From Alectryocaccobium sp964389285 (lineage in GTDB: Bacteria > Bacillota > Clostridia > Lachnospirales > Lachnospiraceae), in contig CAYMCZ010000001.1 of assembly GCA_964389285.1 (NCBI GenBank), positions 248,001-312,000 on the forward strand: a stretch of DNA of 64,000 nt. Reading direction: 5' to 3'. The translations under genes and the position numbers were made by a program. The notes under the pieces were generated by a model. It made no database searches. It saw only the letters and a program-made list of their open reading frames with translations, and was not told where the DNA came from. This document shows, in pieces, positions 17,812 to 26,672 of the stretch (the stretch's first letter is position 1; each line of letters begins with the position of its first letter).

Positions 17812-19203
17812 TCATTTGTTTGTATTTCCGGCATTTTCACTAAACTCATACATGGCTTTTACAAAATTTATAACGAATTCCGGCGCGGACGGGTAATACA
17901 GGTGGGCAAATCCCCAGAAATGATGCTTCGATTCATGAACACATTCCCAATGTTTTCCCGTGGTAATCTTGGTCGCCGTACAGCAGCTTCCGTTATCAGA
18001 GCTGTCATAATAATGGAATTCATGCGCCCGTATCCTGCCGCCCTTATCCAGAAGCAAAGGCTCATGTTCGTTTATTTCCACATATCCGAATCTGACAAGC
18101 TTTCCCTGATAGCTGACCGAACCTCTTACAGCTCCGATAAGCGGCCATGTTTCTCCGTTCATATCCGTAATGCTTTCATGCAGATACATAAAACCCCCGC
18201 ACTCCGCTAAAGAGGGGGTATTGTTTTTCAGAGCCTGTCTTACGGCCGCCGTCATGGAAGAGTTTTCGCTTAGCCGCTTCGCATAAAGCTCCGGATAACC
18301 TCCTCCGAACAGGATACCGCTGATATCGTCGGGAAGCTTCTCATCATGCAGTGGCGAGAAATACTCTATCTTAACTCCCAGTTCCCGAAACATCCTGATG
18401 TTGGCTCCGTAATAAAAACAAAAGGCCTCATCGCGGGCAACGGCAAGCGTCAGGTTTCCGTCAGTCGGAACCGTTCTTCCCATGAGTTCTTTTTTTTCCG
18501 GCACTTCAAGCGTTTCTGCTTTTTGGGCCGTTTCGAAAACAGCTGCCAGCCCCACACTTTTTTCAAACTGCTTTGCCGCCGCTTCAAGCTGCGTGTTCAA
18601 ATCTTCGATCTCACCCGGCAGTCTCAGCCCCAGATGTCTGCTTTCAAGTCTGATATCTTTTCGTGTCGGGAAAAAGCCCATCACCCTTATACCGGTTTCT
18701 TTTTCGATATGCGGCTTTATGATTTCATAAAAGCTCTCCGATATCCTGTTTAATATAACGCCTTTTATAAGTTTTTCTTTATCATAATCCAGAAACCCCT
18801 TTATAAGAGGAATCATGGAGCGTCCCATGCCGTGAACATCCACACATAAGATTACCGGAGTTTTCGTAACCGCAGCGAGATGATATGCCGAGCCTTCTTC
18901 CCTGACTCCGCCGAGACCGTCAAACAGCCCCATCACACCTTCCATTACTACTATCTCATGTCCCGCCGCCACTTCCGAAAAAAGCCTTACGGTGCCGTCT
19001 TCTCCGGAAAAAAAAGTGTCCAGATTTTCGGACGGTATCTTAAGCACCGTCCTGTGAAACATGGGATCTATATAGTCAGGACCGCATTTTACGGCGGCCA
19101 CGTCTTTTCCGGCTCTTTTCAGCGCCCCTAAAAGCGCGCATGTGATAAGGGTTTTTCCGCTTCCGCTTTTAGGAGCGGCGATCATTATCCTCGGAATGTT
19201 CAT
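17812..19203 (-). CDS. cbiA: Cobyrinate a,c-diamide synthase
   Basis: A 463-residue ATP- and glutamine-dependent amidase. MNIPRIMIAAPKSGSGKT is the P-loop of the dethiobiotin synthase-like domain; the C-terminal half is the class I glutamine amidotransferase-like domain with the nucleophile in LAECGGFMYLHE and the conserved RAHEFHYY. It amidates the a and c side chains of cobyrinate. The start at 19203 overlaps the upstream stop codon as ATGA; an 11-residue upstream extension is not needed. It is the last cobalamin gene of the run. Confidence 0.95.
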   Translation of the reverse strand: MNIPRIMIAAPKSGSGKTLITCALLGALKRAGKDVAAVKCGPDYIDPMFHRTVLKIPSENLDTFFSGEDGTVRLFSEVAAGHEIVVMEGVMGLFDGLGGVREEGSAYHLAAVTKTPVILCVDVHGMGRSMIPLIKGFLDYDKEKLIKGVILNRISESFYEIIKPHIEKETGIRVMGFFPTRKDIRLESRHLGLRLPGEIEDLNTQLEAAAKQFEKSVGLAAVFETAQKAETLEVPEKKELMGRTVPTDGNLTLAVARDEAFCFYYGANIRMFRELGVKIEYFSPLHDEKLPDDISGILFGGGYPELYAKRLSENSSMTAAVRQALKNNTPSLAECGGFMYLHESITDMNGETWPLIGAVRGSVSYQGKLVRFGYVEINEHEPLLLDKGGRIRAHEFHYYDSSDNGSCCTATKITTGKHWECVHESKHHFWGFAHLYYPSAPEFVINFVKAMYEFSENAGNTNK

Positions 19204-21224
19204 CTTTCTTTGCCTCTGAACGAGCATATCCATATAGGATTTTCGCTCTTTAACATATGATACCGTCCAACCTCTCTCGTGCCTGTGACGGCCACCTGTA
19301 CCAGCTTGAAATCTTCTATGTCAAATTCGTCTTCGATTCTGAGAAACTCCTGCAGCGTCTCATAGCTTACCGCGTTTGCCACTATTTGAAGCCCCGGATT
19401 TTTTTCAAATAAGACAGCAAGAATTTCTTTCATGCTGCCGCCTGTGCCGCCTATGAAGGCATGTGTGGGTTCGGGCAGCTCATCCAGCCCTTCCGGCGCG
19501 AAAGTTTCTATTACGCTCACGTTGCCGACGCCGAATTTTTCGGCATTTGTTCTGATAAGCTCAACAGCCTCCGCCTTATGCTCTATCGCGAAAACTCTTA
19601 TATCCGGCGACAAAGCGGCCGCTTCAACCGCTATGGAACCGGTTCCGCTCCCGATATCATAAAGAATCGAATCCCTTTTCAGTCTCAGCTTGGATATGCT
19701 GACATGACGGACTTCTTCTTTTGTCATGGGGACTTTTCCCCTGAGAAAATCATCATCTTTCGCCGTGCAGGTCACATAAGGCGATTGTGCTTTATCGTTG
19801 ATAATGAACATCGAATAAAGCCCTTCTTTGGTGAGCTTTTTACAGTCGGATGGCTTCATCGCCAGAAGCTCCTGTTCGTCATACGACATCTGATAACCTA
19901 TATAAAGCTCACATTCGTCATGCCCCGATGTGGCAAGCAGTTCGCCAATGGCTTTCAAATCCGCAAGATTCGACATAAGAGTAAAAACCTTTTCTTCAGT
20001 GGATACCAGATATAAAAGCTTTGTGCCCCAGTCTTCCGCGCTTCCTTTTCCGTGAGTGCTGAATATTTTGGCGTTTTCCCATGATATTCCCCAGAGCGCG
20101 GCCAGATTTGAAACCGAGGAAATTCCGGGCAGTATCTTTACTTCGGCATCCAGCGCCTTTGCGTCGATCATTTCACAAAGAGCGCCGTACATCTTTGCCG
20201 CTCCGCTGTAAAATCCGCTGTCTCCGGAGAACAAAACCGCCGCGTCGCCCTCTTTCTCTTTCAAAACCGGAAGAATGTCTTTAGCCAGATAATACGGGTA
20301 ACTCTCCTGCGCGACTTCACAGTCCGCCAGAAGCCTTTTGGCTCCGAAAACGATATCGGCACTTTCAAGCGCATCTTTCGCCTCGACAGTCATATCTTTT
20401 TTATGTCCCATGCCGCACCCGATCAGGGTTATGCTGCGCCTTTTTTTTTCAAGATAAGGCGAGAGCTCACGGCAGACTTCGGCAAAAGAGAGTCCTTCGG
20501 CGTTGGCCGGGCGTCCGACCACGTAAAGCGGTATTCCGGCTTTTGCCGCCACGGACGCCTTTTCTTCATAGCCGCCGCTCTTACCGCTCTTTTTCGTTAC
20601 CATTGTCTTTATATCATAAAAATGTATCTGGGCCAGATTCATCTCTTCCGTAAAAGGCCCCTGCATGGCGATTATTCTTTTACCGGGAACACCCGCCTTT
20701 TCGCACAATTCAAAACTTTCATGGCAGGGAAGCACTCTTGCTACGACCCTGTCTCTTACATCCTTGTCTTCACAATATTTGGCAAGCTCTTTGCTTCCCG
20801 TGGTAAGCAGGATGTTTCCTTCGGTTTCTTTCAGCGCTTCGGCGCAGTCCTGTGTATCGTCGAAATAATGAACCTCAAGTCCCGAAAACTCTCTGTCATC
20901 CGCGCCGGCAAAAGTACTGTTCCGGTCAAGGCGCAGATATTTAACTCCCGCGTTTTCAGCCGCGATCCTGATATTTTCCGTTGCGGCCGCCGCGAAAGGA
21001 TGAGTTGCGTCAACCACAACCTGTATTTCTTTCTCTTTTATGAAATCCGTAATCTGTCCGGAATTCATACGTCCCATCCTGACATGGGCTAACGGATTTT
21101 CGCTTAGTACCTGTTCGCCGTATTCCGTAGCGACGCAAAGGGTATGAGGCGTGTTTTTTCCTGAAAGCCATTCCGAAAGCGTCCGTCCTTCGGTAGTGCC
21201 GCCGAAAACCAGTATTTTGTCCAT
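19200..21224 (-). CDS. CbiJ-CbiE-CbiT triple fusion (precorrin-6A reductase and precorrin-6Y methyltransferase)
   Basis: A 674-residue fused enzyme for three corrin steps. Residues about 1-250 are CbiJ/CobK (KILVFGGTTEGRTLSEWL, VVDATHPFAAAATENI), the cobalt-precorrin-6A reductase. Residues about 253-460 are CbiE (ITLIGCGMGHKKDMTVEA). Residues about 485-674 are CbiT (DSILYDIGSGTGSIAVEAA), the decarboxylating C15 methyltransferase. CbiET fusions are common; the added reductase is a less common arrangement that allows channelling. It lies between cbiH and cbiA and overlaps cbiA by four bases. Confidence 0.94.
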   Translation of the reverse strand: MDKILVFGGTTEGRTLSEWLSGKNTPHTLCVATEYGEQVLSENPLAHVRMGRMNSGQITDFIKEKEIQVVVDATHPFAAAATENIRIAAENAGVKYLRLDRNSTFAGADDREFSGLEVHYFDDTQDCAEALKETEGNILLTTGSKELAKYCEDKDVRDRVVARVLPCHESFELCEKAGVPGKRIIAMQGPFTEEMNLAQIHFYDIKTMVTKKSGKSGGYEEKASVAAKAGIPLYVVGRPANAEGLSFAEVCRELSPYLEKKRRSITLIGCGMGHKKDMTVEAKDALESADIVFGAKRLLADCEVAQESYPYYLAKDILPVLKEKEGDAAVLFSGDSGFYSGAAKMYGALCEMIDAKALDAEVKILPGISSVSNLAALWGISWENAKIFSTHGKGSAEDWGTKLLYLVSTEEKVFTLMSNLADLKAIGELLATSGHDECELYIGYQMSYDEQELLAMKPSDCKKLTKEGLYSMFIINDKAQSPYVTCTAKDDDFLRGKVPMTKEEVRHVSISKLRLKRDSILYDIGSGTGSIAVEAAALSPDIRVFAIEHKAEAVELIRTNAEKFGVGNVSVIETFAPEGLDELPEPTHAFIGGTGGSMKEILAVLFEKNPGLQIVANAVSYETLQEFLRIEDEFDIEDFKLVQVAVTGTREVGRYHMLKSENPIWICSFRGKER

Positions 21225-21279
21225 ATAAATAAACCCCGTACTCTCTATTTGCAGCGGCCGGGCCGCTTATCGGCGGATA

Positions 21280-22020
21280 TCAGCGCGTTTCCGCGGGATA
21301 TCCCCGTTTTGTCACAAGTCTGCCGTTTATTATCTCCGAAGTCGAGTTCCCAATAAATACCGTTGTAAACATGTTTACTTTTGTATTTCTGAGTTCGGCA
21401 AGGGTGCATGTATGCGCGAACGTTTGCTCCCGCCCGATATTCTCTACATATCCGCAGCATCTTTCCGGTTCTATTGTGCGAAGCAGTATGTCGCAGGCCT
21501 TTTGCAGATAATCGCGGCGTTTTCTGCTTGACGGATTATATAACACGATGGCAAAATCCGCTTCGGCAGCTTTTTGAAGCCTTGTTTCTATCTTATCCCA
21601 GGGAGTCAGAAGATCGCTGAGTGATATAACACAGAAATCGTGATTGACAGGGGCTCCGAGCAGTGCTGCCCCGCTGCTTGCCGCAGTTATCCCGGCTATG
21701 ACTTTAAGTCCGATCCCGGGATACTCCTTTCCAACCTCATACATCAGCGAGGCCATTCCGTAAATACCGGCGTCTCCGCTGCATATCATAGCCACTTTTT
21801 TACCTTCTTTCGCCTTTTCAAAGCACATGCGGCAGCGTTTTTCTTCCTGCTTCATCGGAGTCGAATACATTTCTTTTTCTTTAAATCTGTCCGAAAGAAG
21901 CTCCAGATAAACCGTATATCCGATAATTACGTCTGCCTGTGAAAGCGCCGTTACTGCCTCTTTTGTCATGTATTCTTCTCCGCCCGGCCCCATGCCGATT
22001 ACGTATATATCATTATTCAA
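21280..22020 (-). CDS. cbiH: Cobalt-precorrin-3 (precorrin-3B) C17-methyltransferase
   Basis: About 246 residues of the SAM-dependent tetrapyrrole methylase fold: IYVIGMGPGGEEYMTKEA, MICSGDAGIYGMASLMYEV, GAPVNHDFCVISLSDLLTPW and VLYNPSSRKRRDY, the last two typical of CbiH/CobJ. It performs C17 methylation and ring contraction. A TTG at 22020 is preferred as start because GGAGGT lies six bases before it within the end of cbiG; the ATG at 22041 would put that site inside the gene. It overlaps cbiG by eight bases. Confidence 0.93.
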   Translation of the reverse strand: MNNDIYVIGMGPGGEEYMTKEAVTALSQADVIIGYTVYLELLSDRFKEKEMYSTPMKQEEKRCRMCFEKAKEGKKVAMICSGDAGIYGMASLMYEVGKEYPGIGLKVIAGITAASSGAALLGAPVNHDFCVISLSDLLTPWDKIETRLQKAAEADFAIVLYNPSSRKRRDYLQKACDILLRTIEPERCCGYVENIGREQTFAHTCTLAELRNTKVNMFTTVFIGNSTSEIINGRLVTKRGYPAETR

Positions 22021-23095
22021 AACAGAACCTCCATCCGCCATATGCCGCGGCCATTGTGATACCGTTTTCAGCCTGCTTTTTTATGACGAGCCTGCCGCTT
22101 CCTTCACATGGCGCCAGCGCTGACCTTTCGGATACGTTTCCTACTCCCACCTGAGCTTTTACGAAATCGCTGTCATTAAAATCACCCTCTAAAGCATTTA
22201 GCTTTTCCGCTGAAAATGTTACAAACGGTATCCGGTGCCTTTGCGCGAAAGCGACTATGCCTTCTTCGTCTTTTTTTAAATCTATCGAGGCGATACACCT
22301 CACGTCTTTTATGTCTATGCCATATTCTTTTAATTTTTTAAGAACAAAGGTACTTATATCCCCTTCTTTTTTGCCGCGTCTGCACCCTATGCCGAGCACA
22401 TATCTTTTCGGCTCCAGATAAAGAGAAGCCGATATATTTTTTTCTGATGTATTTCCGATAAATACATCCGCAAAACCTCCTGTTTCGCGAGCTTTCATTA
22501 GCCGAACAACACCCGGATGTTTTCTCGAAAACTTCTCATACGACTCCGTATCCGGCGGATTTTCGCTGTCATACGCGATCGTGATCTCTTTATTGTCAAG
22601 CACTTTCGCGGAGACAGACACTATTCCTTCTTTGTTTTTGATCGTCATACGGTTTTTGACGGCAAACACATCTACCGAAAACGTGTTGTTTACGTCCGTG
22701 GAAGTGGTTATGACAGCCTTTGCCCCCATGGCTTTTTCGATCAGAAGAGCTATTTCATTCGCTCCGCCCGCATGGCCCGACAGCACGGGTATCACGAATC
22801 TTCCGTTGTCGTCCATGACTGCTACCGGACTGTCGCTCAGCTTATCCTTAACCGAATCGGCAATCCCCCTTACGGCGATCCCGACCGATCCTATGAAAAG
22901 CAGAGCGTTTCCTTTTTCAAACTGCTCCTTTGACCAGAGGCTTATATGTCTCTCCTCATATCCGTATTCTGATATTTCTTTTACCGCTTTGCATTTGCAG
23001 AAGGCTTCTATGAAATAGTTATCTTTCAGTTTTTCGATAACCTCTTTCATCAGTTCATAGCCTTTTTTCGTAAAGCAGATCACTGACATTTTCAT
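22013..23095 (-). CDS. cbiG: Cobalt-precorrin-5A hydrolase
   Basis: A 360-residue enzyme that opens the delta-lactone of cobalt-precorrin-5A, releasing acetaldehyde. The N-terminal CbiG domain shows GNALLFIGSVGIAVRGIA and IPVLSGHAGGANEIALLI. The C-terminal domain shows YVLGIGCRRGKKEGDI and VGVGNVSERSALAPCEGS. The start is the ATG at 23095 with an AAGAGG site; the further upstream codon is TTG. It lies 18 bp past cbiF and overlaps cbiH. Confidence 0.94.
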   Translation of the reverse strand: MKMSVICFTKKGYELMKEVIEKLKDNYFIEAFCKCKAVKEISEYGYEERHISLWSKEQFEKGNALLFIGSVGIAVRGIADSVKDKLSDSPVAVMDDNGRFVIPVLSGHAGGANEIALLIEKAMGAKAVITTSTDVNNTFSVDVFAVKNRMTIKNKEGIVSVSAKVLDNKEITIAYDSENPPDTESYEKFSRKHPGVVRLMKARETGGFADVFIGNTSEKNISASLYLEPKRYVLGIGCRRGKKEGDISTFVLKKLKEYGIDIKDVRCIASIDLKKDEEGIVAFAQRHRIPFVTFSAEKLNALEGDFNDSDFVKAQVGVGNVSERSALAPCEGSGRLVIKKQAENGITMAAAYGGWRFCFE

Positions 23096-23113
23096 ATGCA
23101 AACCTCTTAAAGC

Positions 23114-23872
23114 TCATACTTTGGCTTTGCGGTACTCTGTTGAAAAATCCGCTGCGTACAGCCTGGATTTGCTGTATTTAGCATGAGTGATTACGTCTCC
23201 TACAAGTATAAGCGCAGTTTTGGTTATATTGTTGTCTTTGGCAGTCTTTGCAAGAGTTCCGACGGAACAGATAAACGCCTTTTCCTCCGGCCATGTCGCT
23301 TTATATACAAGTGCCGCCGGCGTGTCGTATTTATAACCGCCCGATATCAGCCGCTCCGTGAGTTCTTCTATCAGTCCGGTGCTCAGATATATGGCCATGG
23401 TAGACTGATGTGCCGCAAAACTTTCTATCGATTCTTTTTCGGGAACCGGTGTTTTTCCGGCCATCCTGGTTATTATCAGGGACTGGGAGACGTCGGGAAG
23501 TGTAAATTCCAGATCAAGCGACGCCGCGGCTCCGAAAGCCGCACTGACGCCCGGGCAGGTTTTATACTTGATCCCAAGCCCGTCCAGTATGTCCATCTGC
23601 TCTCTTATTGCCCCGTAAATACTTGCGTCTCCGGTATGCAGACGCACTGTCATCTTATTGTCTTTTTCAGCCGATTTCATGACGCCTATCACTTCTTCCA
23701 GTGTCATTTTCGCGCTGTTGTAGATCTCACATTCCTCTTTTGCGTATTCCAAAAGCTGCGGATTTACCAGAGAACCGGCATATATTATGACATCCGCCTC
23801 TTTTAAGAGATTCATTCCTCTTACGGTAATCAGATCGACTGCTCCTGATCCCGCACCAACAAAGTTAACCAT
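23114..23872 (-). CDS. cbiF: Cobalt-precorrin-4 C11-methyltransferase
   Basis: A 252-residue tetrapyrrole methylase. It begins VNFVGAGSGAVDLITVRG, has the SAM-binding HTGDASIYGAIREQMDIL, and the CbiF/CobM mark PGVSAAFGAAASLDLEFTLP. It transfers a methyl group to C11 of cobalt-precorrin-4. AAGGAG lies seven bases before the ATG, supporting this start even though it makes a 43-base overlap with cbiD. Confidence 0.95.
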   Translation of the reverse strand: MVNFVGAGSGAVDLITVRGMNLLKEADVIIYAGSLVNPQLLEYAKEECEIYNSAKMTLEEVIGVMKSAEKDNKMTVRLHTGDASIYGAIREQMDILDGLGIKYKTCPGVSAAFGAAASLDLEFTLPDVSQSLIITRMAGKTPVPEKESIESFAAHQSTMAIYLSTGLIEELTERLISGGYKYDTPAALVYKATWPEEKAFICSVGTLAKTAKDNNITKTALILVGDVITHAKYSKSRLYAADFSTEYRKAKV

Positions 23873-24963
23873 TTATCCGCTCCTTCGCTTTTTGCAAGCT
23901 CTCCGTATTTGCTGGAATATAATATACATTCTATCTCAAGTTTGCCGTCGGCTCTTTTACCGAGATAAAACATGATCTTTTCCATAACCCTTTTCATTAC
24001 GCTCTCAAGCTTTCCCTCTTCATCTATAATCCTAACCGCTTCGTCTGTCATAACACAGTCCAGAATCTTAAGAAGCGCGGTCTTGCTCACACCCTCCCGA
24101 AGAGCCGCCGCCGCCAGTATCTCCATCCTTGCATCGGCTTCTCTTGAATGTGTGTTCATTATGCCGCCCGCCACCTTTACCAGCTTTCCGATATTTCCGG
24201 TCAGCAGCATACTTTGAAATCCGAGATCGGCGGCCATGTCTATGGTCTGTCCGATAAAATTGCTGCATTTAACGCTTTTATCAAGATTATAACCGTAAGT
24301 CTCTTTCATAAAATCCAGACCGTAATTTCCCGGTGAAACAGCAGCGCAAATATTGCCTTCCGCTTTTTTTTGCCGCAGCTCTACTTTAATCGTATCCAGA
24401 AGTGCCTGCATGCTCATCGGTTCGACTATGCCGCTTGTGCCGATCACGGAAATACCTCCTGTTATCCCCAGCCTGGGGTTAAAGGTCTTTTTCGCGATCT
24501 CCTCTCCCTCCGGTATCGAGATTATGACTTTTATGACTCCGCAAAAATCCGCAGCCTCACAGACCTCAAGCACCTCCTTTGTGATCATTTCTCTGGGAAC
24601 ACGGTTAATGGCCGCATTTCCCACCGGCTGATCAAGTCCGGGCTTCGTAACTCTGCCTACGCCTTTTCCTCCGTCTATCACCACTTTTACCCCGGCGTTA
24701 ATATCGTCGTATCTTTCAAACACAGACACTTCCGAAAAGACACGGCAGCCCGTGGTGGCGTCCGGGTCGTCTCCCCCGTCTTTAATCACGGCGCATGAAA
24801 CCCTGTCTTTATTTCTCGATATCTCTATGATATCGGCGTCGTACTGTATGCCCTTTGGAGTTAATATGCTTATATTGTTTTTTTCCGTTTCGAAAAAAAG
24901 CATGTAGGCCGCCGCCTTTGACGCTGCCGCGGCGCAGCTTCCGGTCGTAAATCCGTATCTCAT
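23830..24963 (-). CDS. cbiD: Cobalt-precorrin-5B C1-methyltransferase
   Basis: A 377-residue enzyme of the anaerobic pathway. MRYGFTTGSCAAAASKAA is the typical CbiD N-terminus; GGKGVGRVTKPGLDQPVGNA and NPRLGITGGISVIGTSGIV are conserved inner blocks. It adds the C1 methyl group. The start at 24963 overlaps the cbiC stop as ATGA; 59 upstream codons in the same frame lie inside cbiC and are rejected. Its presence marks the cobalt-early, anaerobic route. Confidence 0.95.
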   Translation of the reverse strand: MRYGFTTGSCAAAASKAAAYMLFFETEKNNISILTPKGIQYDADIIEISRNKDRVSCAVIKDGGDDPDATTGCRVFSEVSVFERYDDINAGVKVVIDGGKGVGRVTKPGLDQPVGNAAINRVPREMITKEVLEVCEAADFCGVIKVIISIPEGEEIAKKTFNPRLGITGGISVIGTSGIVEPMSMQALLDTIKVELRQKKAEGNICAAVSPGNYGLDFMKETYGYNLDKSVKCSNFIGQTIDMAADLGFQSMLLTGNIGKLVKVAGGIMNTHSREADARMEILAAAALREGVSKTALLKILDCVMTDEAVRIIDEEGKLESVMKRVMEKIMFYLGKRADGKLEIECILYSSKYGELAKSEGADKWLTLLVRDQEQSI

Positions 24964-25607
24964 TCTCTTTCCCTGCGAAGCTCGTATAAAATCGCATTGC
25001 AGATGGCCGCCGCAACATTGCTTCCGCCCTTTCTGCCCCTGTTTATGATATAAGGCACGTCCGTATTGATAAACAATTCCTTGGATGCCTCCACGTTTAC
25101 AAAACCTACCGGCACTCCAATGACAAACGCAGGCTTCCAATCAGAAGCTTTCATCATCTCATAAATGCTGATAAGCGCGGTCGGCGCATTCCCTACAGCA
25201 AAAATGACCGGCCGTTCCAGCTTTGCGGCTCTCTCCATGCTCACGCAGGCTCTTGTAACGCCGCGGGTTTTGGCTTCTTCGGCCACATCACTCTCCGCCA
25301 TAAAACATAAAGCTTTTCCGCCGAAAGATTCCAGAACTTTTTTGTTTATGCCGGTCAATGCCATATTTGTATCCGTGACAATATACGCTCCGTTTCGAAT
25401 CAGCTCTTTGGCGATTTCAACCGCATTTTCGGAATAAGTCATTGTTTCGGCATATTCGAAATCCGCGCTGGTATGTATGGCTCTTTTTGTAATCATTTCC
25501 TGTTCTTCAGGCAGCTTTATCATTTTCTGTTTAAGCTCTTTATCTATGATCTCAAAACTTCTTTTTTCTATTTCGTCCGGCTTTACGTATTCGATTTTTT
25601 CAAGCAT
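24960..25607 (-). CDS. cbiC: Cobalt-precorrin-8 methylmutase
   Basis: A 215-residue enzyme moving the C11 methyl group to C12 to give cobyrinate. It shows IEKRSFEIIDKEL, the catalytic His region in KRAIHTSADFEY, VTDTNMALTGINK and the end motif VGFVNVEASKELF with ALISIYEM. The size is normal. It follows cobD by about 20 bp and overlaps cbiD by four bases. Confidence 0.95.
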   Translation of the reverse strand: MLEKIEYVKPDEIEKRSFEIIDKELKQKMIKLPEEQEMITKRAIHTSADFEYAETMTYSENAVEIAKELIRNGAYIVTDTNMALTGINKKVLESFGGKALCFMAESDVAEEAKTRGVTRACVSMERAAKLERPVIFAVGNAPTALISIYEMMKASDWKPAFVIGVPVGFVNVEASKELFINTDVPYIINRGRKGGSNVAAAICNAILYELRRERE

Positions 25608-25627
25608 CTTTTATCTCTTTCTTAAAC

Positions 25628-26671
25628 TCAAATGATCAGCCTTTTAAAGGCGTCTGCAAGAATCATGTTTTCTTCTCGTGTCTTTATTGCGACACGCATG
25701 TACCCGGCGGAAAGCCCCCTGTAATCAGAACAGTCTCTTATCAGAATGCCTTCTTTTAAAAGTTCGTGATAATAATCCCTTCCGCTTTCTTTTTTTTCTT
25801 TAAAAAGCAGATAACCCGCTTTTGAATCCGTTACGGAAAAGCCGAGCTCCTCTAATCTTCCCGTCAGATATGCTCTTTCTTTTTTTATCGTCTCTCTCGC
25901 CCCGGAAAGCTCTTTTACACATTCAAGCGCGGCAGAGCCTGCGGCAGCCGCCATGACCGAAACATTCCTTTCGGGAAGCTGCTCTTTTATCTTTGAAACG
26001 GTATCTGTGCATCCTCCGGTCAGATATCCCAGCCTTACCCCCGGCACGGCGAAACTTTTCGTAAAAGCCCGCAATATGATAAGCTCCGGATGATTGTCAA
26101 TATCGGTTATGAAAGTATTGTTTTCGGGGTCGTCGCTCAGCTCCATGAAACATTCGTCCAGAACCACTTTTATCCCTTGTTCCCTGCAGCGATTTAGGAT
26201 TTTATCCAGCAGGTCATGCCGTATGTATGCTCCCGTCGGATTATTGGGATTTGTCAGAAACAGCATATCTATTCCGGAATGTATCTCCTCCAAAACGGCT
26301 TCCTCCGGACTGAAATCGTTTTCTTCTTTCATATAATAAAAAACCGTTTCCGCCTTTACCGCTTTGATAACATGTTCATATCCCGTAAAAGACGGAACCG
26401 GAAGCAGTACGTTTTTCGGCTTAAAAGCATGACAGATCGCCATTAACAGCTCTGAAGCTCCGTTTCCGAAAACAAGCCTTTCGGACTCTATCCCGGTTAT
26501 TTTACTTAATTTTTCGGTAAGCTGCCGGTTTTCGGGATCCGGATAGCAGTCCGCCATTTCGATACTTTTAATAAGTTCTTTTTTTATGTTTTCGGAAATA
26601 CCGAGCGGATTTAAATTTACGGAAAAATCCAGTTTTACTTTATTTCCGTATCTGTCTCCACCATGTGACAT
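25628..26671 (-). CDS. cobD: L-threonine-O-3-phosphate decarboxylase
   Basis: A 347-residue fold type I PLP enzyme making (R)-1-aminopropan-2-ol phosphate, the linker of the nucleotide loop. It begins MSHGGDRYGNKVKLDFSVNL, the usual CobD opening, and has NPNNPTGAYI, ILDECFMEL-type Asp (VVLDECFMELSDD) and the PLP lysine in LRAFTKSFAVPGVRLGYL. Histidinol-phosphate aminotransferase is the closest alternative, but cobalamin neighbours on both sides decide for CobD. The start at 26671 has a GGAG site and follows the cobQ stop closely. Confidence 0.92.
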   Translation of the reverse strand: MSHGGDRYGNKVKLDFSVNLNPLGISENIKKELIKSIEMADCYPDPENRQLTEKLSKITGIESERLVFGNGASELLMAICHAFKPKNVLLPVPSFTGYEHVIKAVKAETVFYYMKEENDFSPEEAVLEEIHSGIDMLFLTNPNNPTGAYIRHDLLDKILNRCREQGIKVVLDECFMELSDDPENNTFITDIDNHPELIILRAFTKSFAVPGVRLGYLTGGCTDTVSKIKEQLPERNVSVMAAAAGSAALECVKELSGARETIKKERAYLTGRLEELGFSVTDSKAGYLLFKEKKESGRDYYHELLKEGILIRDCSDYRGLSAGYMRVAIKTREENMILADAFKRLII

Positions 26672-26672
26672 A

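Noticed and set aside
20403..21092. 229-codon plus-strand open frame
   Set aside because: Antisense to the CbiJ-E-T fusion, whose coding evidence is strong; composition is that of a shadow frame.
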